DNA of 64,000 nucleotides from a bacterium. GTDB lineage: Bacteria > Joyebacterota > Joyebacteria > Joyebacterales > Joyebacteraceae. A program made the position numbers and the translations under genes. Shown here one piece after another: positions 32,998-43,100 of the stretch (position 1 is the first letter of the stretch; each line of letters begins with the position of its first letter). The notes beneath the pieces were generated by a model. The model did no database searches. It had not been told where the DNA came from and saw nothing but the letters and a program-made list of their open reading frames with translations. The DNA lies in assembly GCA_029990205.1 (NCBI GenBank), contig JAPEKQ010000006.1:67529-131528 (forward strand), in the 5' to 3' direction.

Positions 32998-34039
32998 CAA
33001 GAATTACAGCTACAACCGTCTGACCTGCGTCCGCATTGCGGTCGTCGTGGCGCTTGCGGCGTCGCTGATTCTCGCGGTGGGGTGCGCGCGGAAGGGTGAC
33101 CCCGTCTCCGGCGGCGGTGATGATGACGCCCTCGGGTACCGGCTCGTCACGAACGTGACGACGATCGGGTACGCGGAGGGCGTGGCGGTCGAGGGGGACA
33201 TGGGGTTCGTGGCGACCAGCGAGATCGGGCTGGTCATGTACGACATGACCGATCCGACGTCGCCGGTCTACATCGAGACGGCGTCGAACAACTTCACGAC
33301 CGAGCAGTGCGCGTATGCGCCGCTGTCGGAACTGGCGTTCATGACGGACGGTCCGAACGGGGTCGTGGCGTACGACGTCAGTGATCCGGCGAACCCGGAC
33401 TGGAAGACGGTTCTCCAGAGCACGAGTGGGCAGGACGTCGCCGTTGCGGAGACCGACCCGGGCCACCTGGTGCACGTGTACGTGGCCGACAAGAACGGCG
33501 GGTTCCGCATCTGGGAGCTCAATCTCGACTTCGGTCCCCCGTGGTTCCCGATCGAGGTCTACCACGGCTACACGACGGGGTATGCGCGGGGGGTCTTCCT
33601 GCACGATGACCTCGCGCTCGTCGCGGCGGGGCAGGGCGGTCTGACGATCTACGAGCTCACCGCGCCGAACGCGGCGGTCGAGCTGGGCAGCTTCGACACA
33701 CCGGGGAACGCGCAGGCCGTCACGGCGCACGAGGACTACGCCTTCGTCGCCGACGGGCTCGCCGGGGTGCAGATCTTCGATATCTCAGATCCGGAGAACG
33801 CCACCATCGTGGCGGCGATCGCGACCGACGACTACGCGACCGACATCGCCACCGATGGTGAGAAGGCATATGTTGCCGACCGGTACGGGGGCCTCAGGGT
33901 CATTGAAGTGGGCGACCCTCTCGCTCCCTCCGCGTTCGGATTTCTGGACACCCCGTACGCCAACGGAGTCTGCCTCGATGGAGACTATGTATTCCTGGCG
34001 GACAGGGATCTGGGACTGGTCATAGCGGAGGAGGAGTAG
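32969..34039 (+). CDS. LVIVD-repeat beta-propeller lipoprotein
   Basis: Lipoprotein of 356 residues if started at TTG 32969, which overlaps the barrel gene's stop and has GGGAGG upstream. No ATG exists in frame before the signal segment; GTG 33047 would leave only a very short leader. 'IAVVVALAASLILAVGCARKG' in plan gives a lipobox (LAVGC). Asp/Gly residues after the Cys do not decide inner or outer membrane. The mature part holds six or more LVIVD-type repeats of ~42 residues ('GVAVEGDMGFVATSEIGLVM', 'AVTAHEDYAFVADGLAGVQI', 'DISDPENATIVAAI'), a propeller found on bacterial surfaces. It could be an accessory of the poly-gamma-glutamate system or start a new unit from the promoter at 32969-32997. 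Confidence 0.75.
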   Translation: MTDRLNDAIIKNYSYNRLTCVRIAVVVALAASLILAVGCARKGDPVSGGGDDDALGYRLVTNVTTIGYAEGVAVEGDMGFVATSEIGLVMYDMTDPTSPVYIETASNNFTTEQCAYAPLSELAFMTDGPNGVVAYDVSDPANPDWKTVLQSTSGQDVAVAETDPGHLVHVYVADKNGGFRIWELNLDFGPPWFPIEVYHGYTTGYARGVFLHDDLALVAAGQGGLTIYELTAPNAAVELGSFDTPGNAQAVTAHEDYAFVADGLAGVQIFDISDPENATIVAAIATDDYATDIATDGEKAYVADRYGGLRVIEVGDPLAPSAFGFLDTPYANGVCLDGDYVFLADRDLGLVIAEEE

Positions 34040-34121
34040 CGCGCGGGCGCACAAAGCTCCTCTTCCTGAGAATGGTATCAGGCAGGGAATCCGTAAGGGA
34101 CCCGAGGAGAGGAGCGCCAAC

Positions 34122-37100
34122 GTGACACGGTGGACTGCTGCGCTTGTGCTCGCCATCATCGTCGCCTTCGCGGCGGCAGGTGTGGCGAAAGAGTGGATAC
34201 CCCTGAGCGACTCACCGGAGCCGATGGAAGCAACGGCCCGGATCGTCTCCTCCGACGCGGCAGGTACCGTCGTCGAGCTCGAGGTTCCCGGTTTCGAACT
34301 GGAGCACGCCTCCCGTGCTCTTGCCGGGAGCGTCACGCTCGACATCCCGGGCGCGCGCAGGCTCAATCGCGCCGGCGCCCCCGACCTTCCTGTCTACACC
34401 TGGCTTCTCGCGATACCCGACTTCGGCGGCGTCGATCTGGTGATCGACGGTGTCGAGGAGCGCGTGCTCGAAGGCTACGAGATCGAGCCGCTCGAGGCAT
34501 TCCGCATCGAGGGTGAGGATGCCCGCGAGACCACGCCGGATGTCACCATCTATGCGAAGGACGCTCTCTACCCGGCCGAGCTCGCGACCGTGAGCGACCC
34601 GATGGTCATGCGCGACCTCAGGCTCGTTCAGCTTCGCGTCAATCCGGTCCGGTGGAACCCGGTCAGCGGCGACCTCGTCGTGACCGAGCGCGTCCGTGTC
34701 CGGCTCGATCACACCCGCGGCGAGGAGATCAACCCGAAGACCGTCGTGCGCACGTGGCGCTCGGAGGCCTTCGAGCCGCTCTACCGGAGTCTGGTCGATA
34801 ACTACGATTCGCTCCCCGTCTTCGAGACGCGGCGCGGCAGCTACCTCGTCATCACGATGGACAGCGTCGCGGCGCAGCTCATCGAGTTCATCGCCTGGAA
34901 GAACCAGCGCGGCGTCGAGACGCACCTGACGCTTCTCTCCGAGATCGGCGTCAGCCCCTCGTCGACGGACGTGAAGAACTACATCGCGAACGCGTATGCG
35001 ACGTGGGACAACCCGCCGGACTACGTCTGTCTCGTCGGTGACCGTGACGCGGGGATGCCCGCCTGGTTCCACGAGGGCGACATCACCGATCATCCGTACA
35101 CCGAGCTCGACGGCACGGACTACTTCCCGGACGTCATCATAGGGCGGATGTCGGTCGACACCGCGCAGGACGCCGTGATGGCGACGCTCAAGGTGCTCGA
35201 GTACGAGAGCTACTGTAACGCAACGAGCGACGACTGGTACTCGCGCGCGCTCATGGTGGCCGCCAACTGCTGCGGCAACCCGCAGCCGGTGACACCCCGG
35301 ACGACGTCGCTCCGTGTGGCCGAGATGTTCTACGAGCACGGCTACGCTGAGGTTGACACGCTGTTCTGGTACTACAGCAACCCGACGCCCCCTGGCACCC
35401 AGGACGTGGTCGACGCCATCGACGCTGGTGTGTCGTTCGTCAACTACCGCGGGTGGGGCGGAGCCCCGGGCTGGTACTACCCCGCGTTCTATGCCGACGA
35501 CGTGCTCACGCTTTCGAACGGTGAGATGCTCCCGGTCATGACGAGCATTGTCTGCGGCACGGGCAACTGGGACAGCACGACCGATCCGTGCTTCGGCGAG
35601 CAGTGGATCCGCTCGGGTACGCCGTTCGATCTCAAGGGCGGCCCGGCGTTCTGCGGTCCGAGCGAGTACTGGACGCACACGAAGTGGAACAACGCCATGG
35701 ACGGCGGCATCTACCAGGGCATCTTCAACGAGGACCTCGACCACTTCGGTCAGGCGCTCATCCGCGGCAAGCTCGAGACCTACATGAACTACCCGGAGTA
35801 CGTCGATCCCGCCTCGGGTGACGAGGACGGGCAGAACGTCGACTTCTACTTCAATGTCTACAACGTCATCGGTGACCCCGAGCTCTTTCTGAGGACGGGG
35901 ACTCCGGGCGAGTTCAATGTGACGTACGATGGCATCGTCCAGCTCGGTGAGAACCTTCTGACCGTGCACGTCGAGGACGCCGACGGCAACCCTGTTCCGG
36001 GCGCCGAGGTCTGCGTCTACAATGGGGACTACGACCTGCAGGAGGTCCGGACGCTCACGGGTGGCTACAACGTCGACATGCCGATCTTCATCGAGAGCAC
36101 CGGCGCCGTCTACCTCACCGTGTCAGCCAAGAACATGAAGCCGCACAGCGGCGGTGTGACGGTCTCGCAGCTCGGCGAGTTCGTCGGCTGGCGCGGACAC
36201 ACGATCGACGACGATTCCTCGGGCGCCTCGAGCGGCAACGGCGACGGTGTTATCAATCCCGGCGAGACGATCGAGCTCGACGTGGCCCTCGAGAACTACG
36301 GGTCCTCAACGGCGAACGGTGTCACCTGCACGATCGCCGAGGGTCCGCCGAGGCTCGCAAGCCCCTACTGCACCGTTCCGGGTGGTCAGGTCGTCACATA
36401 CGGCAGCATTCCAGCCGGGAGCACGTACGGCGGATCCGCTGACTTCGTCTTCACCGTGGCTGAGGGATGCCCTGACGGAACGGAGTTCGGGCTTGAGTTC
36501 ACGGTCACCGACGCCTCACGTGGCACATACGTCAGCTACGCGCGCGTCGTGGTCGGCGCACCGACGCTCAGCTACTACGCCTCGACGATCTCCGGTGACG
36601 GCGTGCTCGACCCGGGCGAGACGGCGACGCTCACGGTTACGCTCTCGAATCCGGGCGACGTCGACGCGACGTTCGTCGCGGGGCTGCTCTCGGGGCCGGG
36701 TGCTGGTCTGACGATCAGCGACGAGTCCGGTTCGTGGGGGACGGTATCGGCGCACGGCACAGCCACGAACACGGTCGATACGTTCACGCTGACGGCCGCG
36801 CCTGATGTGGCGGTCGGTCACGAGTTCCAGCTCCTGCTCGAGCTCACGGGCGGCGACGGGCTCGCGCAGTTCGTCATCGTTCCTGTGACGGTCGGCACGG
36901 TCGCGACTGACGACCCGACCGGACCCGACGGGTACGGCTACTACGCCTATGACAATACCGACACCGGGTACACCGAGGCTCCGACCTACTCCTGGATCGA
37001 GTGCGATCCGAGCTACGGCGGCAGCGGCACGGACCTCGGGCTCGGCGACGATGAGACCGTGAACATCACGCTTCCGTTCGAGGTGCAGTACTACGGGGAT

Positions 37101-37901
37101 GTGTACACCGAGCTGGCAGTCTGCTCGAATGGCTGGGTCGCTCTTGGCGGCTCGCCGGTGTTCCACCACGAGTTCCGCAACTGGTTCATCCCGTCGCCGT
37201 TGGGACCACACGCGATGGTTGCCGGGTTCTGGGACGATCTGGATCCGGGTGATGGCGGCAAGGTCCTCACACGCAACGTGGGCGACGGCCGTTTCGTCAT
37301 CGAGTGGAGTCGCGTCCCGACCGCGTACGACGGCAACCCCGAGACGTTCCAGATCATCCTGGAGGATCGGGCTTCCAGTACGACTGTGACGGGCGACAGC
37401 GAGATCGTGTTCCAGTACCACACGGTCTACAACGGTGACTCGAACGCCAACTACGCCACTGTCGGAATCGAGGACCTGCTCCAGACGGACGGCGTGCTCT
37501 ACACATACGCCGACATCTACGACGACGGTGCGGCGACGCTGGCGAGCGGTCGTGCCATCAAGTTCACCACCGACCCGCCGGACGGGTACGACTCGACGGG
37601 TGTTGAGGACGACGGCGTCGCGCCGAAGAGCGTGGTGCTTCTCGGCAACCAGCCGAACCCGTTCAACCCCGTCACGACGATCGCCTTCGGCATGCCTGCC
37701 GCGGGTGCCGTCGAGATCGCGGTCTACGACGTGGCCGGCCGCCAGGTGACGACACTGCTGAGCGGCGAGAAGGGTCCCGGCTACCACAGCGTGGTCTGGG
37801 ACGGCACGAGCAACGGTGAGAAGGTCGCGAGCGGCGTCTACTTCGCGCGGCTCACGGCACTGGGCGAAGAGCACCAGGCGAAGATGGTCCTGCTGAAGTA
37901 A
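34122..37901 (+). CDS. Gingipain-like C25 protein with Trp at the catalytic His position, FlgD-like sorting domain
   Basis: Secreted protein of 1259 residues with GTG start 34122. GAGGAG lies about 15 bases and AGGAG about nine bases upstream. The signal peptide ends near 'AAAGVAKEW'. A C25 propeptide-like region (~30-235) precedes the C25 domain (~240-590, 'GSYLVITMDSVAAQLIEFI'). The catalytic Cys is present (Cys478, 'TSIVCGTGNW'), but the residue 33 positions before it, where gingipains have His in G-H-G, is Trp445 ('VNYRGWGGAPGW'). CARDB-like domains with 'GDGVINPGETIELDVAL' and 'GDGVLDPGETATLTVTL' follow, then a jelly-roll and the FlgD-like end ('NQPNPFNPVTTIAF', MVLLK). It may be an inactive or binding-only relative. 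The M14 peptidase gene follows 10 bases later. Confidence 0.85.
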   Translation: MTRWTAALVLAIIVAFAAAGVAKEWIPLSDSPEPMEATARIVSSDAAGTVVELEVPGFELEHASRALAGSVTLDIPGARRLNRAGAPDLPVYTWLLAIPDFGGVDLVIDGVEERVLEGYEIEPLEAFRIEGEDARETTPDVTIYAKDALYPAELATVSDPMVMRDLRLVQLRVNPVRWNPVSGDLVVTERVRVRLDHTRGEEINPKTVVRTWRSEAFEPLYRSLVDNYDSLPVFETRRGSYLVITMDSVAAQLIEFIAWKNQRGVETHLTLLSEIGVSPSSTDVKNYIANAYATWDNPPDYVCLVGDRDAGMPAWFHEGDITDHPYTELDGTDYFPDVIIGRMSVDTAQDAVMATLKVLEYESYCNATSDDWYSRALMVAANCCGNPQPVTPRTTSLRVAEMFYEHGYAEVDTLFWYYSNPTPPGTQDVVDAIDAGVSFVNYRGWGGAPGWYYPAFYADDVLTLSNGEMLPVMTSIVCGTGNWDSTTDPCFGEQWIRSGTPFDLKGGPAFCGPSEYWTHTKWNNAMDGGIYQGIFNEDLDHFGQALIRGKLETYMNYPEYVDPASGDEDGQNVDFYFNVYNVIGDPELFLRTGTPGEFNVTYDGIVQLGENLLTVHVEDADGNPVPGAEVCVYNGDYDLQEVRTLTGGYNVDMPIFIESTGAVYLTVSAKNMKPHSGGVTVSQLGEFVGWRGHTIDDDSSGASSGNGDGVINPGETIELDVALENYGSSTANGVTCTIAEGPPRLASPYCTVPGGQVVTYGSIPAGSTYGGSADFVFTVAEGCPDGTEFGLEFTVTDASRGTYVSYARVVVGAPTLSYYASTISGDGVLDPGETATLTVTLSNPGDVDATFVAGLLSGPGAGLTISDESGSWGTVSAHGTATNTVDTFTLTAAPDVAVGHEFQLLLELTGGDGLAQFVIVPVTVGTVATDDPTGPDGYGYYAYDNTDTGYTEAPTYSWIECDPSYGGSGTDLGLGDDETVNITLPFEVQYYGDVYTELAVCSNGWVALGGSPVFHHEFRNWFIPSPLGPHAMVAGFWDDLDPGDGGKVLTRNVGDGRFVIEWSRVPTAYDGNPETFQIILEDRASSTTVTGDSEIVFQYHTVYNGDSNANYATVGIEDLLQTDGVLYTYADIYDDGAATLASGRAIKFTTDPPDGYDSTGVEDDGVAPKSVVLLGNQPNPFNPVTTIAFGMPAAGAVEIAVYDVAGRQVTTLLSGEKGPGYHSVVWDGTSNGEKVASGVYFARLTALGEEHQAKMVLLK

Positions 37902-37911
37902 CGGAGGGTTC

Positions 37912-39465
37912 ATGAAGCTCAGACGAGGTCTGCTCCTGGCCGCGCTTGCTGCGGCGCTCGTCACGGTGCTGGCACTGCCCGCATCGGCGCTCCACCCGCG
38001 CTATCACACGCACGACGAGGTGCGGGCCGAGCTCCTGGCCGTGGCCGCTGCCTATCCGACGATCACGATGCTCGACACGCTCGGGTACTCGACGACGAAC
38101 GGCTGGGCGATCTGGGGTCTCAAGATCTCCGACAACGCGGCGCTGGACGAGGATGAGCCGGTGGTGCTCTACAACGCCGTCCATCACGCCGAGGAGATCA
38201 TGGGGTGTGAGGTCTCGATGTGGATGATCGACGAGCTGACCGCCAACTACGGTGTCGTCGATTCGATCACGCAGTGGGTGGATGACACCGAGATCTGGTT
38301 CATTCCCATGCTGAACCCCGACGGACACTGGGTCGTCGCATCCGGCATCGACACGACGTGGCGCAAGAACATCCGCGACAACAACGAGAGCGGTGCGTTC
38401 GAGCCCGAGTTCGACGGCGTCGACCCGAACTACAACTACGACTTCAACTGGGCCCAGGGTGGTGCGGGGGAGTGGGAATCGTCGTTCTACCGCGGCACGG
38501 CTCCGTTCTCCGAGAACGAGACGCAGATCATCCGCGACCTGTGCGTGGACACCATGCCGATCTTCTCGATGAACTACCACAGTCCGCTCGTCTCGATGGG
38601 TGATTTGATCTACTACACATGGTACTGGCCGCAGATCGGCTTCTGTCCGGACTACGATGTCATCAGCGACGTGGCAGGAACGACGGCCGCGAAGACGACC
38701 AAGCTCGATGGCACCCCGTACTACGCCGTGTACGGGTACTCGACGGCTGGTAAGTGCCGCAACTGGCAGTATGGCGTGCACGGTATCATCGGGCTTACGA
38801 TGGAGATCATGAGCCAGATGTGTATCCCGCCGGGCGCGGACGTTGACGACTACTGCGAGCGGGTCTCGCTCGGGTCATACTACCTTCTGGATCGCGTCTC
38901 GGGTCCCGGCATTACGGGACACGTGACCGACGGCGTGACCGGACTGCCGCTCGTAGCCGAGGTCAAGGTCATCGAGAACAGCTCCCCGGAGATCATGCCG
39001 CGGTACTCGGACGCGCTCTACGGCCGTTACTGGCGGATGCTCGTCGATGGCACGTACACGGTCGAATTCTCGTGCGACGGGTACGATACCGTCACGTTCA
39101 CCGATGTGATCGTACCGGCCTCGGGACTGACGCCTCTGAGCGCCATCCTCTGGCCGACCGGCACCGCGGTGCCCGACGAGGTTGAGACCGGGACGCGCAT
39201 CATGAGCGCGGCGCCGAACCCGTTTCGCGGGCAGACGACCGTGAGCTTCGCATCCCCGCAGGGGCTCCCCGCTGCCGTTGAGATCTACGCGGCGAGCGGG
39301 CGTCTCATCGACCGCATCGAGGCGGCACCGGACGCGAACGGCCGGGGCGCCGTTGTCTGGCACGGGACCGATTCGACCGGGACGGATGTAGGTTCCGGCG
39401 TCTACTTCGCGCGGCTCGTGACCCCGGTCGGACAGGACCAGGTCAAGGTCGTCTATCTGAAGTAG
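37912..39465 (+). CDS. M14 zinc carboxypeptidase with regulatory-like and FlgD-like domains
   Basis: Secreted peptidase of 517 residues; ACGGAGGG lies two to three bases before the ATG, 10 bases after the C25-like gene, so the two are one transcript. The signal peptide ends near 'ALPASALHP'. Zinc ligands: 'NAVHHAEEIMG' (H-x-x-E) and the later His in 'FSMNYHSPLV'; the catalytic Glu is in 'GLTMEIMSQM'. 'MLNPDGHW' is the family's substrate loop. A carboxypeptidase-regulatory-like beta-sandwich (~335-415, 'GITGHVTDGVTGLPLVAEVKV') precedes the FlgD-like domain ('AAPNPFRGQTTVSF', 'GSGVYFARLV', VYLK). It removes C-terminal residues from peptides, or cleaves gamma-D-Glu links as some bacterial M14 members do. 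Confidence 0.9.
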   Translation: MKLRRGLLLAALAAALVTVLALPASALHPRYHTHDEVRAELLAVAAAYPTITMLDTLGYSTTNGWAIWGLKISDNAALDEDEPVVLYNAVHHAEEIMGCEVSMWMIDELTANYGVVDSITQWVDDTEIWFIPMLNPDGHWVVASGIDTTWRKNIRDNNESGAFEPEFDGVDPNYNYDFNWAQGGAGEWESSFYRGTAPFSENETQIIRDLCVDTMPIFSMNYHSPLVSMGDLIYYTWYWPQIGFCPDYDVISDVAGTTAAKTTKLDGTPYYAVYGYSTAGKCRNWQYGVHGIIGLTMEIMSQMCIPPGADVDDYCERVSLGSYYLLDRVSGPGITGHVTDGVTGLPLVAEVKVIENSSPEIMPRYSDALYGRYWRMLVDGTYTVEFSCDGYDTVTFTDVIVPASGLTPLSAILWPTGTAVPDEVETGTRIMSAAPNPFRGQTTVSFASPQGLPAAVEIYAASGRLIDRIEAAPDANGRGAVVWHGTDSTGTDVGSGVYFARLVTPVGQDQVKVVYLK

Positions 39466-39536
39466 CCGGTTGCGTTCCCGCGCGGACGAGGAGTAGGATG
39501 CGGGGTGACCCGCTGACTGGGATCAGGAGCAACATC

Positions 39537-39571
39537 AGGGGCGAGCGCGGTCACACGTGCTCGCTCCTTTC
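39537..39571 (+). terminator. Hairpin terminator after the M14 peptidase gene
   Basis: Thirteen-bp stem AGGGGCGAGCGCG (39537-39549) with CGTGCTCGCTCCT (39556-39568), two G-T pairs, a six-base loop, then TTC. It lies 72 bases after the stop. Confidence 0.6.
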
Positions 39572-39595
39572 ATGTCGACCGTACGGAGGAGAGAG

Positions 39596-40063
39596 ATGGA
39601 CAAGCCCGCATTCGACATCGAGGCGGCACACAGGCACTTCGCCGCGGCCTGTTTCAACAGCGTCTGGGAACTCCTCGACAAGAAGGACCGCACGCCGTAC
39701 GAGGACCAGCAGATGATCGAGCGGTGTCTCGCATCGATCTGGCACTGGTCCGAGCGCCCCGACCGCACACCGACGACCATCTCGATCGGTTACTGGCAAG
39801 CCTCGCGTGTTCACGCGGTCATCGGCAACGCCGATGAGGCGCGGCGATACGGAGAGCTCTGTCTGGAGGCCAGCCGTGCTCCGGGTGTGGAGTCGTTCGC
39901 CCTCGGGTACGCGTTCGAAGCGCTCGCCCGGGCGGAGAAGGTCGCCGGGAACGCGGAGAAGGCCGCCGAGCACCTGGCAAGAGCGCGCGACACGGCGGAG
40001 TGCATCGATGATGAGGAGAGCCGGCAGATGCTCGAAGCGGATCTCGACGAGTTGGGCCGGTAG
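39596..40063 (+). CDS. Small conserved cytoplasmic protein, TPR-like
   Basis: Protein of 155 residues. ATG 39596 follows GGAGG at six bases; an in-frame ATG at 39557 lies in the terminator region and is less likely. No signal peptide or membrane segment. 'DIEAAHRHFAAACFNSVWELL', 'RTPYEDQQMIERCLASIWHW' and 'YWQASRVHAVIGNADEARRY' match a conserved bacterial hypothetical family with helical, TPR-like repeats; the second half ('AFEALARAEKVAGNAEKAAEHLARA') is a clear TPR hairpin. A protein-protein contact role is likely but no function is known. It is convergent with addA. Confidence 0.75.
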   Translation: MDKPAFDIEAAHRHFAAACFNSVWELLDKKDRTPYEDQQMIERCLASIWHWSERPDRTPTTISIGYWQASRVHAVIGNADEARRYGELCLEASRAPGVESFALGYAFEALARAEKVAGNAEKAAEHLARARDTAECIDDEESRQMLEADLDELGR

Positions 40064-40106
40064 CGCGAGCGAGCGATGGAAGGACGTGTCGGGCTGAGGT
40101 GTCGGG

Positions 40107-43100
40107 CTAGAGTGGGACGTCGGACTCGACGCACGAGCCGTCGTCGGCTCCTCTGAGGAAGAGGAGCACGGCGCGAGTCACGCTGCGCCCGGTCGAACGC
40201 TTCACGGCCGCCGCGTAGTCCCGCATCTGCGGTGTGTAGTGCTCGGTGAGGGCTGCGACGCCGCCCTCGCCCGGGATGTTGGTCTTGTAGTCCACGATGA
40301 CGAGACCGTCGCCATCCTCGAACAGCAGATCGATCGTTCCCTCAAGAAGCCCGTCGTCGACCTCGGTCACGACGGGTACCTCTTTCCAGCACCTCGTTGC
40401 GGAGGCGGCTCGCTGCATGACGTCGGTTTCGAGACCGCGCGTGACAAGCCCGGTCGCTGCCGCCGCGGCATCGCCGGGGAGTCCGCTTCCGGACGCTAGC
40501 GCGGCCGTTGCGCGCTCGACCAGTTCGGGCGTCGCCTCCGACAGCAGGATCGATTCGAACGCATCGTGAACGAGCGTCCCGAATGCCGGGCCTCCGAATG
40601 CAAGGTCCGGGCGCGCCGGATCATCATGTGTCGGGCCCGAGAGCGACGGATCGTAATCACCGGCGGACGGGGTGGAGATCTCGATGGGCCTGTGCGCCCC
40701 TTCAAGCAGGTGGTCCGTAGTCTCCCGCCACGCGTCGCGTGCGTCCCTTGCGTCGCTTCCGGCGTCCGCCGGCGCGAGGATGTCTGCGGCGCGGAGTCGG
40801 CCGGGGGCCTGGGTCGCCTGGCCGGGGTCGAGGTCACTCGCATCGATGCGCACGACCGCCGATGAATCGAGTGACAGGATCGGCGCGAACCGGGGGAGGA
40901 GGCCGGGCTTCTTGACCTTGTCGCCCGCATCCACCCACGGGATGACGACGAGGTCGCGGGCGCGCGTCATGGCGACGTAGAGCAGACGCGTGATCTCGGC
41001 CTCTCGGCGCTCACCCTCGAGCGTCTTCGCGTTCTCGTACCCGTCGGTTCCGAACACATCGTCATTCGAGCCGAACCCGAAGTCCATCCGGTTCCTGATC
41101 CGGTCGACGACAAGCTCGTCCTTGCGACTCCGGTAGCGCGAGAGATCCGCGAGGATCGTGATCGGGAATTCGAGCCCCTTGGCCTTGTGGATGGTCATGA
41201 GCCGCACGAAGTCGTCACCCTCTTCGGAGAGCGGCGATTCGGACTCCTCGGGGGTCAACTGCGACGTCTCGCGAAGCCATCGCACGAATCCGCCGAACGA
41301 CATGTGCTCAGTTCTCTCGAGCGCGTCGGCGAGCTCGGCGACCTTCATGAGGTTCGCGTGCCGCTGCTCGCCGGACGGCTTGAGCAGATACAGCTCGGGA
41401 GCCTTCGTGCGGACGAAGAGACGTTCGACCAGCGCCGCGACGCGGTCCGTCTCCCGGTCGGCGTGGAGTTCGCGGAGGATGTTGAGCGACTCGCGGACGA
41501 CGGGCACGCCGTCGTCGCCGTCGAGATAGGAGAGCGAACCCGCCTTGAGCCTGTGCAGGACGATGTCATCGTCCGAGACACCGAAGAACGGTGAACGGAG
41601 CGCTCCGACGACGGCAGCCGCGTTGTGCGGATCCTCGATGGCCGAGAGCACGGTGATGAGTTCGAGCACCTCGCTTCGGACGAAGAACCGCTTTCCGCCC
41701 GCGATGCGGTAGTCGATGCCGTACCGTCCGAGCGCGTCCTCGTAGCTGTCCAGCGACGTCGTCGTCCGGAAGAGGATGGCGACGTCCTTGAGTTCCGGCC
41801 TCCGCCATTCCTTGAGCTTGCGGTCGAACACGAGATGGTCGTCCGAGTCCTGGATCGACCTGAGGAAGCCGGCAACGGCTCGGGCCTCGGCGGCCCGGAC
41901 CTGCCCGGCCTTCGCCTTCTCAGGAAGCCCGGCGGTCAGGTCGATGAGCACCGTGCCGGGTCCGAGTCCGTCGTTCTCCCGGTATGCCGTCAGCGCGGCG
42001 TACTCGGGCTGGAACGCTGGTCCTTCATCGGGGGGCTGCATCAGAGGCGCGAAGACCGTGTTGACGCCCTCGATGATGGCGGGGCGCGTCCGGAAGTTCT
42101 CGACCAGCTCGAGCACGCCTCCGGCCCCACGGATGATGTCGCGGGCCTTCTCGTACGTCTCGATGTCCGCGCGTCGGAAACGGTAGATCGACTGTTTCGG
42201 ATCGCCCACGACGAAGAGCTTGCCAGGCTCGAGTTCGACGTCGTCCCATCTCCCGGCCCCGCCGTCCGCGACCTCTGCCAGGAAGAAGGCGATCTCGCAC
42301 TGGAGTGGATCGGTGTCCTGGAACTCGTCGAGCAGGATGCGGTCGAACGATCGCTTGAAGTGGCGCCTGACGTCGGGGCGGTCTCGCAGCAGGTCGCGCG
42401 CGAGCGTCAGCATGTCCTGAAAGTCGAGTACGCCTCGGGCCGTCTTCTCACGCTGGTACGCGTTCACAAACCCGCCCAGCCACCGGACGACCCGGACGGC
42501 TGCGTTGTGGCGCACGACCGTCCGCACGCGGTCGCGTTGATGAGCGAGCGTCGCGAAGCGGTCTCGGAGTTCGTCGAGGGCGCCATCGCTCCACTTCGGC
42601 TTCGCCCCCTTGCCCTTCCTGGGCGGGATCTTCACGTGCTGGAGTGCGTGCGCGAGCTTGAGCTCATCGGGAAGATCGGCGAGAGCGCCCACGCCGGCGA
42701 CGAATCGGTCGAGCAAGGGGAGGAGCGTATCATCTGCCGACAGGCAGTTCTCGCGAGCGCTTCTCTGGAAGTCATCAGCGGCGCGCTCGAACTCCGCAAG
42801 CATCGCGATGCCGCCGGTCTCCTCATGCTCCTGGGGGATGCCGTCGATCGCGTCCCGGTTCTTCAGAAGGATGCCCGCAAGCTTGCGGATCTTCGGGAGA
42901 CGGAACCCGAGCGCGTGGGCCTCGCCGACAGCCGCCGGGAGTTCGCTGGCCAGTTCGGCGCGGATCCATTCGTCCCAGACGGTGTCCTCGATGACGCGCT
43001 GTCTCAGCTCGTCCGCGACTGCGAACCCGGGGTCGATGCCTGCCTCGACAGGCCGTTCCCTGAGGAGCGCTCCGCAGAAACCGTGGATCGTTGTGACGTG

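Noticed and set aside
36247-37964. Possible second gene opposite the end of the C25-like protein
   Set aside because: The plus-strand frame is a continuous known architecture through to the FlgD-like end; the minus frame is Arg-rich noise.
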